64,000 nucleotides of DNA from Gammaproteobacteria bacterium (GTDB lineage Bacteria; Pseudomonadota; Gammaproteobacteria; Steroidobacterales; Foliamicaceae), in the NCBI GenBank assembly GCA_011523505.1, contig WTGP01000018.1, positions 307,777 through 371,776 on the forward strand. The letters are read 5' to 3'. The notes under the pieces were generated by a model. The model had not been told where the DNA came from. It saw only the letters and a program-made list of their open reading frames with translations, and ran no database searches. The translations under genes were made by a program, and so were the position numbers. Below are positions 26,721 through 36,975 of the stretch, in pieces. The stretch's first letter is position 1. Each line of letters begins with the position of its first letter.

Positions 26721-27586
26721 CTAGGAAAGCGCCCTGGCCATGGTTGCGCCGATCTCCGCGGGGGAACGGGTCACGGCCACCCCGGCGGCCTGAAGCGCGT
26801 CGTACTTGGCTTCCGCCGTGCCCTGCCCGCCGGCGACGATCGCGCCCGCATGGCCCATTCGTTTCCCGGGAGGCGCGGTCACGCCGGCGATATAGGCCAC
26901 GACCGGCTTGGACACCTCGCTTGAGATGTACTCGGCGGCCTTCTCCTCGTCGGTGCCGCCGATCTCGCCCACCATGACGATTCCCTCCGTCTCCGGGTCC
27001 CGCTCGAACATCTCCAGGCAGTCGATGAAATTCAATCCGCGCACGGGGTCGCCGCCGATGCCGACGCAACTCGTCTGCCCCAGGCCTTGCGCGGTGGTCT
27101 GGTGCACCACTTCGTAGGTGAGCGTTCCCGAGCGCGAAATGATGCCTATTCGGCCCGGCTCGTGGATAAAGCCGGGCATGATGCCCAACTTGCACTGTCC
27201 GGGCGTGATCACGCCCGGACAGTTGGGCCCGAGCAGGCGGCAATCGAAGGACTTCAGCGCCGCCTTGATGCGCACCATGTCGAGGACCGGAACGCCTTCG
27301 GTAATACAGACGATCAGGCGGATGCCGGCGTCGGCGGCGGCCATGATCGCGTCGGCGGCGGCTGGCGCGGGGACGAACACCAGGCTGGTGTCGGCGCCGG
27401 TCGCCCGCACGGCCTCCTCGGCCGTGTCGAACACCGGCAGGCCCAGGCATTCCTGGCCGCCCCGTCCCGGGGTCGCCCCGGCCAGGATGCGGGTGCCGTA
27501 TTCCAGGCATTGCTCGGCGTGGAAGCGGCCCTGGCGGCCGGTCAGGCCCTGGCAGATCGCGCGCGTGGATGAATCGACCAGGATGC

Positions 27587-27590
<4 letters not shown>
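26721..27590 (-). CDS. sucD: Succinyl-CoA ligase alpha subunit
   Basis: This is the alpha subunit (289 aa, same length as E. coli) of the TCA-cycle enzyme that makes ATP or GTP from succinyl-CoA. The phosphorylated histidine is His247 in [20 protein letters not shown]. The CoA-binding start [21 protein letters not shown] and [19 protein letters not shown] are typical. The start overlaps the sucC stop by four bases. Confidence 0.97.
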
Positions 27591-28747
<1,157 letters not shown>

Positions 28748-28837
28748 GCGGGCATTCTGAATCAATAGCGCGAAGCCGCGCAAGCGAAGTGCCGGCACAA
28801 CGCCGGAAATTGCGCGCAAACGCGGGCGAATTCGCGC

Positions 28838-28866
28838 TTGCGCGCCCCCCGGGCCTGTCTTATTCT
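28838..28866 (+). promoter_or_regulatory. Possible sigma-70-like promoter of the pilin gene
   Basis: TTGCGC and TATTCT are separated by 17 bases, with about 24 bases from the expected start to the Shine-Dalgarno and GTG of the pilin gene. The -35 is poor (three of six) and the -10 moderate (four of six). Offered as the best candidate in the 149-bp sucC-pilA gap, not as a firm call. Confidence 0.3.
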
Positions 28867-28896
28867 GGCGGCCTTTCGTGCAAAAGGATTAGTGCC

Positions 28897-29379
28897 GTGC
28901 AACAGAGGTCACAAGGATTTACCCTGGTGGAGTTGCTGATCGTCATCGCCATCATCGGCATTCTGGCGGCCCTGGCGATTCCCGCCTACCAGGACTACAC
29001 GATACGCGCGCAGGTTCAGGAAGGACTGGCGCTGTCGGTGCAGACGCGCAACGCCGTCACCGAGACCTACGTGGGGAGCGGAGGCGGGCCGGAAGACCGG
29101 GAAGAAGCCGGTTTGAGCGCGGATGCGGCGGATACGCAGGGTCGGTATGTCGCCTCCGTGGACATCGTCGACAGCGAAGTGGTCGTCACCTTCGGCAACG
29201 AAGCCAATCGCATCATCAGGGACAAGGTGCTTTACCTGACGCCGTATGTGGCGGACGACGGCGCCACGCTGCTATGGAGGTGCGGCAACGCCCCGGCCCC
29301 GGAAGGGGAAGCACTCGGGGCGGAGGAAGCCGCTACCGACCTGGAGAACTCCTACCTGCCGCAATCCTGCCGCTCCTGA
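28897..29379 (+). CDS. pilA: Type IV pilin, major-pilin-like
   Basis: This is a type IV prepilin (160 aa). The leader VQQRSQG is short, and the processed protein begins FTLVELLIVIAIIGILAALA, with the required glycine at -1 and glutamate at +5. A C-terminal disulfide (D) loop is expected between Cys129 and Cys158. The start is GTG with AAAAGGA eight bases upstream. pilB, pilC and pilD follow directly. The acidic, glycine-rich head domain is not further classifiable by eye. Confidence 0.92.
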   Translation: MQQRSQGFTLVELLIVIAIIGILAALAIPAYQDYTIRAQVQEGLALSVQTRNAVTETYVGSGGGPEDREEAGLSADAADTQGRYVASVDIVDSEVVVTFGNEANRIIRDKVLYLTPYVADDGATLLWRCGNAPAPEGEALGAEEAATDLENSYLPQSCRS

Positions 29380-29409
29380 TCCCCCTGGTAGCAGGACTGC
29401 ACCGCCGCC

Positions 29410-31149
29410 ATGGAACACGGCGCGCTCGGCAGCCCGCTGAGCAAACGCCTGGTTGCGCTGGGTATAGTCGGGCGCGACACGCTGGCATTGGCGGAAAAGG
29501 AGCTGGGCGCTTCGGACGCGGGGCTCATCGCCTGGCTGGCTGAACGCGAGGAAGTCGATGCGGCGCGGCTGACCGGAGCGATCGCACGCGAGTTCGGCCT
29601 GCCCCTGCTCGACCTTGACCGCCTGGCGGAAATGGCGGCGCCACCGAACGGAATCGATCACGATTTCCTGGCCTCGCATGGTCTGGCCGCCCTGGCGGCC
29701 GATGGAGACAGGCTGGTCCTGGGCCTGGCGGACCCGGCGCAGATCACGGTGCTCGACGAAGTGCGCCGGCGCACGGGCCTCAAGCCCCACGCCGTCGTCG
29801 TGGAGCACAGGAAACTGGCGGCGCGGTTGCGGTCGGCGGACGCGGGTCCGCCGGAGGGCGATTTGCTGGCGGACGAACTGCCGCCCATGGAGTTCGAGGC
29901 CGAAACGCCGCAGGAGGAAGACCCGGCCATCGTCGCCTCCGTGGACGAAGCGCCGGTTGTGCGTTTCGTCAACGGCATCCTGCTCAACGCCATACGCCAG
30001 GGGGCGTCGGACATCCACTTCGAGCCGTACGAGGACGAATACCGCGTACGCCTGCGCATCGACGGCCTGCTCAGGATCGCGGCCCGGCCGCCGGCCGGGC
30101 TGGCGGCCAAGGTCTGCGCGCGGCTCAAGGTCCTGGCCCGGCTGGACATCGCCGAAAGGCGCGCGCCGCAGGACGGAAGAATCCGGCTGCGCCTGCCGAA
30201 CCGGCGCAAGGTCGACTTGCGCATGAATACCCTGCCCACCCTCTACGGGGAAAAGGCCGTGGTGAGGATCCTGGATTCGGGCGCGGCGCTGCCGTCGTTG
30301 GATGAACTGGGCATGACCGCGCGCCAGCAAGGTCACTTCCTCGCCGCGCTGGATCGCCCCCAGGGAATGATCCTGGTCACCGGACCCACCGGCAGCGGTA
30401 AAACCGTAACGCTGTACGCTGCCCTGGAACGCCTCAACGTGCAGGAACGCAACATCAGCGCCGTCGAGGATCCCTGCGAAATTCAGCTTGCCGGCGTCAA
30501 CCAGGTCAATGTGAATCGCACCGCAGGGCTGACCTTCGCCAGTGCGCTGCGGGCCTTTCTGAGACAGGACCCGGACGTGATCATGGTGGGCGAGATACGC
30601 GATGCGGAAACCGCCGCCATCGCCGTGCGCGCCGCCCAGACCGGCCATCTCGTGCTTTCCACGCTGCATACGGAGGACGCTCCCGCCTCGCTGACCCGCC
30701 TGCGCGACCTTGAGGTCCCGCCCTACGCGGCCGCCTCGGTCCACTTGATCGTGGCGCAGCGCCTCGCGCGGCGGCTGTGCCCCGAGTGCCGGCAGCACTA
30801 CTCGCCCGGCGAGGCGGCGCTCCGCGGGCAAGGCGTCGGCGACGATATCCTGCCCGCCGGCACGCGGTTCTACCGCCCCGCCCGCCGCGGCGCCTGCCGT
30901 CACTGCGCCGACGGCTACCGCGGCCGCGTGGGGGTGTTCCAGGTCATGCCGATTTCGACGGCGCTGCGGCACCTGATACTGGACGGCGCTCCGATCGCCG
31001 CCATCGAAGCCCAGGCTCAGGCAGAGAACGTGTCCACGCTGCGCGAATCCGGACTGCGGAAGGTCCATGACGGCGTTACCAGCCTTGAGGAAATCAACCG
31101 CGTGACCACTTCCGGCACCGGCGCCGCGCATAGTGCCGACAGGCCCTGA
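29410..31149 (+). CDS. pilB: Type IV pilus assembly ATPase PilB
   Basis: This is the pilus extension ATPase (579 aa; family about 560-580). An N-terminal MshEN-type domain (about 1-150) precedes the ATPase core: P-loop GPTGSGKTVTLYAALERLN with Lys331, Asp box VEDPCEIQLAGVNQVN, Walker B DPDVIMVGEIRDAET and His box LSTLHTEDAPASLTRL. A full tetracysteine zinc motif is present (CPECRQHY and CRHCADGYRGRVGVF), unlike the GspE at 17318. It lies between the pilin gene and pilC. Confidence 0.95.
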   Translation: MEHGALGSPLSKRLVALGIVGRDTLALAEKELGASDAGLIAWLAEREEVDAARLTGAIAREFGLPLLDLDRLAEMAAPPNGIDHDFLASHGLAALAADGDRLVLGLADPAQITVLDEVRRRTGLKPHAVVVEHRKLAARLRSADAGPPEGDLLADELPPMEFEAETPQEEDPAIVASVDEAPVVRFVNGILLNAIRQGASDIHFEPYEDEYRVRLRIDGLLRIAARPPAGLAAKVCARLKVLARLDIAERRAPQDGRIRLRLPNRRKVDLRMNTLPTLYGEKAVVRILDSGAALPSLDELGMTARQQGHFLAALDRPQGMILVTGPTGSGKTVTLYAALERLNVQERNISAVEDPCEIQLAGVNQVNVNRTAGLTFASALRAFLRQDPDVIMVGEIRDAETAAIAVRAAQTGHLVLSTLHTEDAPASLTRLRDLEVPPYAAASVHLIVAQRLARRLCPECRQHYSPGEAALRGQGVGDDILPAGTRFYRPARRGACRHCADGYRGRVGVFQVMPISTALRHLILDGAPIAAIEAQAQAENVSTLRESGLRKVHDGVTSLEEINRVTTSGTGAAHSADRP

Positions 31150-31154
31150 TTGAA

Positions 31155-32354
31155 ATGGCCAGGAGTACCTATTCCTGGCAAGGCCGGGCGCGCGACGGAC
31201 GGTTGCTCAAGGGGTCGCGGCGCGACGTCAGCGCGGCGAACGTCCGCGCGGAACTGCAACGTGACGGCGTTACGCCCATCAGGGTAAGCGCCGCGCGACC
31301 AGGCCGCAGTCAGCGCCGCGCAATCAAGCAGGCGGATATCGCGTTCATGGTGCGCGAACTCGCCACCGTGCTCAAGGCCGGCCTGCCGGTTGTCCAGGCA
31401 CTCGATATCACCGCCGAGAGCCAGCACCAGGTCCGCATGCAGGATTTGCTGGAAACGCTCTCGCGCGAGGTCGCCGCAGGCAACCCGCTCAGCGACGCCC
31501 TGAGGCGCCACCCGAGGCACTTCGGCGGGCTCCACGTCAGCCTGGTGGCGGCGGGCGAGCGCTCGGGACGCCTCCCGGATCTGCTGGCCAACCTGGCCAC
31601 CTGGCTGGAGAGGCGCGAACGGATTCGCAAGAAGATGTCTTCCGCGCTGAGCTATCCCGCGGCCGTTCTCGGGATCGCCGCCGTCGTGGTCGGGCTGATG
31701 CTGATCTACGTCGTACCGGAATTCGAGCGCATGTTCGCCGGATACGGGGCCGGACTCCCGCCGCTCACCCGTCTCGTGGTCACTCTTTCCGAGCGCTTGC
31801 GCGAAGACGGCCTTGCCTGGCTGATCGCGGCCGGCTCGGCCGTCCTGTCACTGGTGTGGCTGCGCAAGCGCCTGCCCGGGCTGCGCATGCTGGAGGACCG
31901 GCTCAAGCTGCGCCTGCCGATGCTGGGCGGACTGTTCGCCCGCGCCGCCCTGGCGCGCTTCATGCGCACGCTGGCGACCCTGCTGGACGCGGGCCTGCCG
32001 GCGATCGAGGCGCTCGACGGAGCCGCGGGCGCCTGCGGGAGCCGGGTTTACGAATCGGCCATTCGGCAGGCACGGGACGACGTGGAGACGGGGCAGAGCC
32101 TGACGCGCTCAATGGCCTATGTACAAGCGCTGCCGCCAGCATTGGTGCGGATGCTGGGCGTAGGGGAGGAAACGGGGCGACTGAGCGAAATGTGCCGGCA
32201 CCTGGCGGAACGCTACGAGGAGGAGCTGCAGGCGTCCGCCGACCGCCTGGGCGCGCTGCTGGAACCTCTGCTGATGGCGATACTCGGCGTGCTTATCGGG
32301 GGCCTTGTGCTGGCCATGTATCTGCCGATTTTCCGGATGGGATCGGTCATTTGA
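31155..32354 (+). CDS. pilC: Type IV pilus inner-membrane platform protein PilC
   Basis: This is a 399-aa polytopic protein with two T2SSF domains and three membrane segments (about 170-193, 222-240 and 370-392). It opens YSWQGRARDGRLLKGSRRDV and includes FMVRELATVLKAGLPVVQAL and the second-repeat LATLLDAGLPAIEAL. It forms the platform on which PilB acts. It starts five bases after pilB. It is paralogous to gspF in this window. Confidence 0.95.
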   Translation: MARSTYSWQGRARDGRLLKGSRRDVSAANVRAELQRDGVTPIRVSAARPGRSQRRAIKQADIAFMVRELATVLKAGLPVVQALDITAESQHQVRMQDLLETLSREVAAGNPLSDALRRHPRHFGGLHVSLVAAGERSGRLPDLLANLATWLERRERIRKKMSSALSYPAAVLGIAAVVVGLMLIYVVPEFERMFAGYGAGLPPLTRLVVTLSERLREDGLAWLIAAGSAVLSLVWLRKRLPGLRMLEDRLKLRLPMLGGLFARAALARFMRTLATLLDAGLPAIEALDGAAGACGSRVYESAIRQARDDVETGQSLTRSMAYVQALPPALVRMLGVGEETGRLSEMCRHLAERYEEELQASADRLGALLEPLLMAILGVLIGGLVLAMYLPIFRMGSVI

Positions 32355-32422
32355 GCGTGGAGCGCCAGCCCCGCGGGGATAATTCGAGGCGGGCGTGATC
32401 GCTGGAAGATCGGAACAGAACC

Positions 32423-33268
32423 TTGTACTGGAATATTCAGCTTGGGCAAACGGCACCGGCATGGACGGCGCTCGTCGCGGTCTTCGCCGGTCTGGCCCTG
32501 GGCAGTTTCACCGGCATGCTGGTCTACCGGCTGCCGCGCGGCCTGGCGCTCGATAAACCGGGATCTTTCTGTCCCGGATGCCGGACGCCGATCGGCTGGC
32601 GGAGCAACATTCCGCTAGCCGGCTTCCTTCTTCAACGCGGACGCTGCGCGCATTGCGGCGGGCGTATTCACTGGCGGTATCCGCTCAGCGAACTGCTTTG
32701 CGCACTGCTCGCGCTGGCCGCATGGTATGCGTTCGGGGCCTCCCTGGAGGCGATCGCGACACTCCTGTTCTGTGCGGCGCTGGTGGCGCTGGCGCTGATC
32801 GACGTCGAGCACGGCCTGCTGCCCGACCGCCTGACTCTGGGCCTTCTTTGGGCCGGACTCGCCTATAGTCTGGCGCCGAAATCGGGCGGCGCGGCTGCCC
32901 TGCTGCCCTTTCCCGGCCCCGGGCAGGCGATCGCGGGCGCCATCGTGGGCTACGCGTTCCTCTGGCTCTTCAATCGCGCCTGGCGAATATTGCGGAAGAG
33001 GGACGGGCTGGGCCTCGGCGACTGTAAACTGCTCGCCGCAATGGGGGCATGGCTCGGATTCAACGGACTGCCGCTGGTGATCGTGCCGGCGGCCGTGGCC
33101 GGCGCATTGAGCGGGCTTCTCATGATTGCCCTGGGACGGGCTTCCCTGTCCCAGCCTATTCCCTTCGGCCCGTTCCTGGCGGCCGGCGGCGTGTTTGCGC
33201 TCTTCCTGGGACCGGACGTGGCCCTGCTGTCCGGACTGGCCGGCGCCCCGGGCCTGACCGGACCATGA
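32423..33268 (+). CDS. pilD: Prepilin peptidase / N-methyltransferase
   Basis: This is the membrane-embedded aspartyl protease (281 aa) that cleaves and N-methylates type IV prepilins and type II pseudopilins. Two CxxC pairs are present in the cytoplasmic zinc loop (CPGCRTPIGWRSNIP and CAHCGGRIHWRYPLSE). The catalytic aspartates are in LIDVEHGLLPDRLT and the GxGD motif GLGLGDCKLL. The start is TTG, with a membrane segment soon after. The stop overlaps the coaE ATG (ATGA). It probably serves both the pilus and the gsp genes seen here. Confidence 0.95.
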   Translation: MYWNIQLGQTAPAWTALVAVFAGLALGSFTGMLVYRLPRGLALDKPGSFCPGCRTPIGWRSNIPLAGFLLQRGRCAHCGGRIHWRYPLSELLCALLALAAWYAFGASLEAIATLLFCAALVALALIDVEHGLLPDRLTLGLLWAGLAYSLAPKSGGAAALLPFPGPGQAIAGAIVGYAFLWLFNRAWRILRKRDGLGLGDCKLLAAMGAWLGFNGLPLVIVPAAVAGALSGLLMIALGRASLSQPIPFGPFLAAGGVFALFLGPDVALLSGLAGAPGLTGP

Positions 33269-33882
33269 AGACGCGATTCACCGTGGGGCTCACGGGCGGA
33301 ATCGCCAGCGGCAAGAGCCTGGTAGCGGACCGCCTCGCTTCGCTGGGGGCGGCAGTCGTCGATACCGACGTCATTTCACGCGAACAGACCGCAGCCGGCA
33401 TGCCTGCCCTCGCGGAAATCGGCCGTCAATTCGGCGCGGAACTGATCCGCGGCGACGGCACGCTGGATCGCGCGGGGCTTCGCGAGCAGGTCTTCGCCGA
33501 CCCGGCCGCGCGAAAACGCCTCGAAGCCATCCTGCATCCGCGCATCCGCAAGGCCGCCTGGGAGCGCGCCGGCAGGACCGCGGGAAGCTACCTCGTGATG
33601 GTCGTTCCGCTGCTCGTGGAGACCGGCTTCACCGACGGCATCGACCGGGTGCTGGTTATAGACGCGCCGAGGAAACTGCAAATCGGACGGCTGCGGGAGC
33701 GGGACGGCGTTACCCACGCACAGGCCCTGGCCATTCTCGCATCGCAGGCAAGCCGGCGGCAGCGCCGCGCCATGGCCGACGACGTCATACTCAACGACGG
33801 AACGCGCCGCCGGCTTATCGGGAAAGTGGACGAACTCCATGCCCTTTATCTCAGCCAGGCGGAGGTCTTGACCGAACAATAG
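33265..33882 (+). CDS. coaE: Dephospho-CoA kinase
   Basis: This enzyme phosphorylates dephospho-CoA in the last step of CoA synthesis (205 aa, E. coli 206). The P-loop GLTGGIASGKS spans residues 8-18, followed by VVDTDVISREQ and the lid VPLLVETGF. The ATG overlaps the pilD stop. The pilD-coaE-zapD order is standard for gammaproteobacteria. Confidence 0.96.
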   Translation: MKTRFTVGLTGGIASGKSLVADRLASLGAAVVDTDVISREQTAAGMPALAEIGRQFGAELIRGDGTLDRAGLREQVFADPAARKRLEAILHPRIRKAAWERAGRTAGSYLVMVVPLLVETGFTDGIDRVLVIDAPRKLQIGRLRERDGVTHAQALAILASQASRRQRRAMADDVILNDGTRRRLIGKVDELHALYLSQAEVLTEQ

Positions 33883-33945
33883 CGCCGTGGCACTCAAGAG
33901 CGTTTGCGCGATAACATTGACGGCAATGGCGCTGCCGCTCCTCGA

Positions 33946-34740
33946 ATGAACGATTCCTTCGGTCCGCACTCCTCTACGGGCATCCTGTACGAGTTCCCCC
34001 TGCGCGACGCCACCCGGCTGCTTCTGCGCCTGGAGGTTCTCGACCAGCAACTGAAGCACGCGCGCGGCTACAGCGGCCGGGAGCGGAACCGGATTGCGGC
34101 GCATGCCGTATTGAGCGCGCTGGATCTGGTGTTCCGCGAAGACTTGCGCGCCCAACTCCTGCAGCAGATCTATTACCTGCAGCGCAACTACGAAGTCCTG
34201 CGCGCCCACGAAGACATCCATCAGGAAGGATTGCAGGCGACTCTCGCGGAACTGGAAGAGTTCCGCGACGAATTGACGCAACTCAAGGCCAATGAGGTCA
34301 GGACGCTGCGTTTCGACCCGCTGATCAGCGCCTTGCGCCAACGCGACTCGGTGACCGATGCGGCAATGGCCGTGGACCTGCCGATGTACCAGTGGTGGCT
34401 GAGCTCCGGACCGGACCGGCGCCGCGAGGACATTCAGCGCTGGACCGAGACCTTTCGGCCGCTGATGGACGCAAACCGCAGGTTCCTGGCGCTGTTGCGC
34501 CAGCGCGGCGAGTATCGCGATTGCTCGGCCAGCAGCGGAGGTTTCACGGCCTCCATTACCCGCGGCCATGAACTTTGGATGGTTCGAGTATCGATGCCGC
34601 CGGACGCCCCCTGCTTTCCGCAGGTCAGCGGTGCTTCCGACAGCAGCAAGATTCACGTCCGGTTCTTCAAGACACCCTCCGGAAAGGATGCTTCGGAGCC
34701 TTACCGCGCGGATTTTTCCTTCAGGCTCGCGGTCTGCTGA
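33946..34740 (+). CDS. zapD: Cell division protein ZapD
   Basis: This is a 264-aa ZapD (YacF, DUF1342), which crosslinks FtsZ filaments at the Z-ring. The family opening ILYEFPLRDATRLLLRLEVLD is clear, and the N-terminal part is helical (about 20-130) with a beta-rich C-terminal domain ending IHVRFFKTPSGK. The second ATG of the frame is chosen. The last 40 bases overlap the convergent NUDIX gene. Confidence 0.93.
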   Translation: MNDSFGPHSSTGILYEFPLRDATRLLLRLEVLDQQLKHARGYSGRERNRIAAHAVLSALDLVFREDLRAQLLQQIYYLQRNYEVLRAHEDIHQEGLQATLAELEEFRDELTQLKANEVRTLRFDPLISALRQRDSVTDAAMAVDLPMYQWWLSSGPDRRREDIQRWTETFRPLMDANRRFLALLRQRGEYRDCSASSGGFTASITRGHELWMVRVSMPPDAPCFPQVSGASDSSKIHVRFFKTPSGKDASEPYRADFSFRLAVC

Positions 34741-35123
34741 ATCAGCAATTCGACCAGCGGGCGGTCCGCCGGCAGGAATCCCATGCCGCCGAGGTTTTCG
34801 GGAAACTCCCAGCGGAGTTCCTGTCCTTCCCGGCCGCCGGGCCTGCCGTCGTAGTCCTCCACCGCGAAAAAATGAAGCACGACCAGGCGGTCCGGATACT
34901 CCTGTTCGTAGTGCATGAGCTCGGTCGACCGGCGAACGGATATCCCGAGTTCCTCGTGGAGTTCGCGGTCCAGCGTCCGGCGCGGCGTTTCCCCTTGCCG
35001 GACCTTGCCACCGGGAAATTCCCAGGCGCCGGCCATGTGCTTGCCCCGCGGGCGGCGCGCAACGAGCACGCGGCCGTCTTCCCGCCGAATGACGCCTGCG
35101 GCTACCGTGATCCTAGTGTGCAT
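34701..35123 (-). CDS. mutT: MutT-type NUDIX hydrolase (8-oxo-dGTP diphosphatase-like)
   Basis: This is a 140-aa NUDIX protein. The NUDIX box is intact: G-x5-E-x7-RELHEELGI within GGKVRQGETPRRTLDRELHE and onward. The start MHTRITVAAGVIRREDGRVL and EFPGGK match MutT, which removes 8-oxo-dGTP. The location beside zapD-coaE also fits E. coli mutT. The first ATG of the frame would add 15 unrelated residues, so the second is used. Its 3' end overlaps zapD by 40 bases tail-to-tail. It is divergent from hpf across 43 bases. Confidence 0.9.
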   Translation of the reverse strand: MHTRITVAAGVIRREDGRVLVARRPRGKHMAGAWEFPGGKVRQGETPRRTLDRELHEELGISVRRSTELMHYEQEYPDRLVVLHFFAVEDYDGRPGGREGQELRWEFPENLGGMGFLPADRPLVELLIQQTASLKEKSAR

Positions 35124-35166
35124 AATGGAAGGAACACATCCTGCTACGAGTACATGGAGAAACGGC

Positions 35167-35487
35167 ATGCAGCTTAACTTGAGTGGCCATCATCTGGAGA
35201 TCACACCGCGCACCAGAAAGTACGCCAGCAACAAGTTCAAACGCATCAAGCGGCATTTCAGCCGGGTCACGCAGATTCACTGCGTATTGTCGGCGGAGAA
35301 ATCGCATTACAAGGCAGAAGCCACCGTTCATCTCAGCCAGGGTCGTTTGTACGCCGACGCGGTCCGGCACGACCTCAGGGCGGCCGTGGATGAATTGGTG
35401 GACAAGCTGGACCGGCAGGTTCGGCGCCACAAGGAGAAACTCGCCGACCATCGCGCCCGGGAAGCGCCGCACCACGGCCTTACCTGA
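35167..35487 (+). CDS. hpf: Ribosome hibernation-promoting factor, short form
   Basis: This is a 106-aa short HPF/YfiA-family protein that inactivates ribosomes in stationary phase. The fold is recognisable from LNLSGHHLEITPRTRKYASN, ILSAEKSHYKAEATVHL-like (here VLSAEKSHYKAEATVHLSQG) and AVDELVDKLDRQVRRHKEKL. It lacks the long-form C-terminal dimerisation domain. The ATG has GGAG seven bases upstream. The usual rpoN neighbourhood is absent. Confidence 0.92.
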   Translation: MQLNLSGHHLEITPRTRKYASNKFKRIKRHFSRVTQIHCVLSAEKSHYKAEATVHLSQGRLYADAVRHDLRAAVDELVDKLDRQVRRHKEKLADHRAREAPHHGLT

Positions 35488-35507
35488 CCTCCGCCTCGTT
35501 CTTCCTC

Positions 35508-35606
35508 GCCCTTCGTTCGTCCCCCTCCTCGTTGGAGACGCCATCCTGGCTCGATTCTCGCAATCCTGCTCCAACGCTCCCACGAGGAGGGGGACGAACG
35601 AAGGGC
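35508..35606. repeat. 99-bp element with perfect 25-bp inverted ends
   Basis: The first 25 bases (35508-35532) and last 25 bases (35582-35606) are perfect reverse complements, and a further nested pair GTTGGAG/CTCCAAC extends the fold inward after a small offset. The 49-bp centre is not otherwise notable. It fills nearly the whole gap between the convergent hpf and mgtE genes. It could be a strong bidirectional terminator, a REP doublet (REPIN) or a MITE. It encodes nothing. No flanking direct repeat is obvious. Confidence 0.85.
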
Positions 35607-35617
35607 TTTAGCCGGAG

Positions 35618-36967
35618 TTAGAGGAGGAGCATGGTGGCGAGGCCGAGGAAGGCGGCGAACCCGACCACGTCGGTAATGGTCGTGAGCACTACGCCGCCCG
35701 CCAGCGCCGGGTCGATGTTGATGCGCCGCAGAATCAGCGGCACCAGCACGCCCGACGCCGCCGCCGCCAGCAGGTTGATCGCGATCGCCGCGCCGGCGAT
35801 GAGCGCCACCTCCAGGTTGCTGAACACCCCCAGCGTGACCACCGCCACAACCAGCGCCCAGCCCAGTCCGTTCAAGAGGCCCACCGCGACCTCCTTCCAG
35901 AGCAGCCAGCGCACGTTGGAATTCTGAACCCGTCCTTGCGACAGGCCGCGAACCATGAGCGTGAGCGTCTGGCTCCCGGCGATGCCGCCCATGCTGGCAA
36001 CGACCGGCAGCAGGACCGCCAGCAACGCCACGCGCTCCACGGCCGGCTTGAACCAGGCCACCACGCCGGCCGCGACCAGCGCGGTCACGAGATTTAGCCC
36101 CAGCCAGAGCGTGCGGCGGCCGGTGCTGACCGCCACCGGCGCAAACATGTCGTCCTCTTCGTCCAGGCCGACGGAACCCAGGATCTCGTGATCGGTCTGT
36201 TCCTGCAGGGCGTCCACGACATCGTCCGCGGTGATCTGTCCAACCAGCCTGCCTTCGTCGTCCACCACCGCGGCCACTGAACTGTCGATGTTCCGGAACT
36301 GCCGAATGACGTCCGATGCGCTGGTATCGCAATGGATGGGACGCGCCTCGGTATCCATGAACCGGCTGACCCTGGCATCCGCCGCGCCGCCGAGGAGGTC
36401 GCGCACCTGCAATACGCCCCGATAGCGGCGCCTGCGGTCAACCACGTACACGCAATACAGGTCTTCGGGAAGTTCGGGGTGCGAGCGCAGGTAGGCGAGC
36501 ACTCCTTCCAGGGTCATGTCCGGGCGCACCGAAACGACTTCCGGCGCCATGAGGCCGCCGGCCGAATCCGGCGGGAAAACAAGGACCGATTGCAGAAGTT
36601 CCCGCTCGTCTTCGTCAAGCGACCGGATGATGCGCTCGGTGATGTCGTCGGGAAGGTCGGCGACGAGGTCCGCCAGATCGTCCAGCGGCAACCCCTCGGC
36701 GGCATCCACGAGCGCGGCGGACTCCATGCCTTCCATGATCTGGGCGCGCACCTCGTCGTTGAGCTCGACCAGGATTTCACCCTCGTCCTCCTCGTCGACC
36801 AGTTCCCAGGCGAGTTCGCGCCGCCCCGGGGGCAGCGACTCGATGAGTATTGCGGCTTCGCGCGGACTCAGCGCGTGTACGAGACGGCGCAGGCGCGGTT
36901 CGGTGTCCGCCGCCAGCAGGGCGCGCAAGGCTTCGCGCGGAGAAGAGTCGCGCGCATGCTCAACCAT
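35618..36967 (-). CDS. mgtE: Magnesium transporter MgtE
   Basis: This is a 449-aa Mg2+ channel. The cytoplasmic N-domain (about 1-130) has the usual LPDDITERIIRSLDEDEREL. A CBS pair (about 135-260; SVRPDMTLEGVLAYLRSHPE, DEGRLVGQITADDVVDAL) precedes five membrane segments. The signature GGIAGSQTLTLMVRGLS is in the membrane domain. Mg2+ binding by the N and CBS domains gates the family. It starts eight bases after the pyk stop, so it is probably cotranscribed with the glycolytic genes; pyruvate kinase is itself Mg2+-dependent. Confidence 0.95.
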   Translation of the reverse strand: MVEHARDSSPREALRALLAADTEPRLRRLVHALSPREAAILIESLPPGRRELAWELVDEEDEGEILVELNDEVRAQIMEGMESAALVDAAEGLPLDDLADLVADLPDDITERIIRSLDEDERELLQSVLVFPPDSAGGLMAPEVVSVRPDMTLEGVLAYLRSHPELPEDLYCVYVVDRRRRYRGVLQVRDLLGGAADARVSRFMDTEARPIHCDTSASDVIRQFRNIDSSVAAVVDDEGRLVGQITADDVVDALQEQTDHEILGSVGLDEEDDMFAPVAVSTGRRTLWLGLNLVTALVAAGVVAWFKPAVERVALLAVLLPVVASMGGIAGSQTLTLMVRGLSQGRVQNSNVRWLLWKEVAVGLLNGLGWALVVAVVTLGVFSNLEVALIAGAAIAINLLAAAASGVLVPLILRRINIDPALAGGVVLTTITDVVGFAAFLGLATMLLL

Positions 36968-36975
36968 CTAGGGCA

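Noticed and set aside
28867-28883. Sigma-54-like TGGC...GTGCA ahead of the pilin gene
   Set aside because: The GG and GC elements are one base too far apart for the fixed -24/-12 spacing, and the -24 sequence is TGGCGG rather than TGGCAC.
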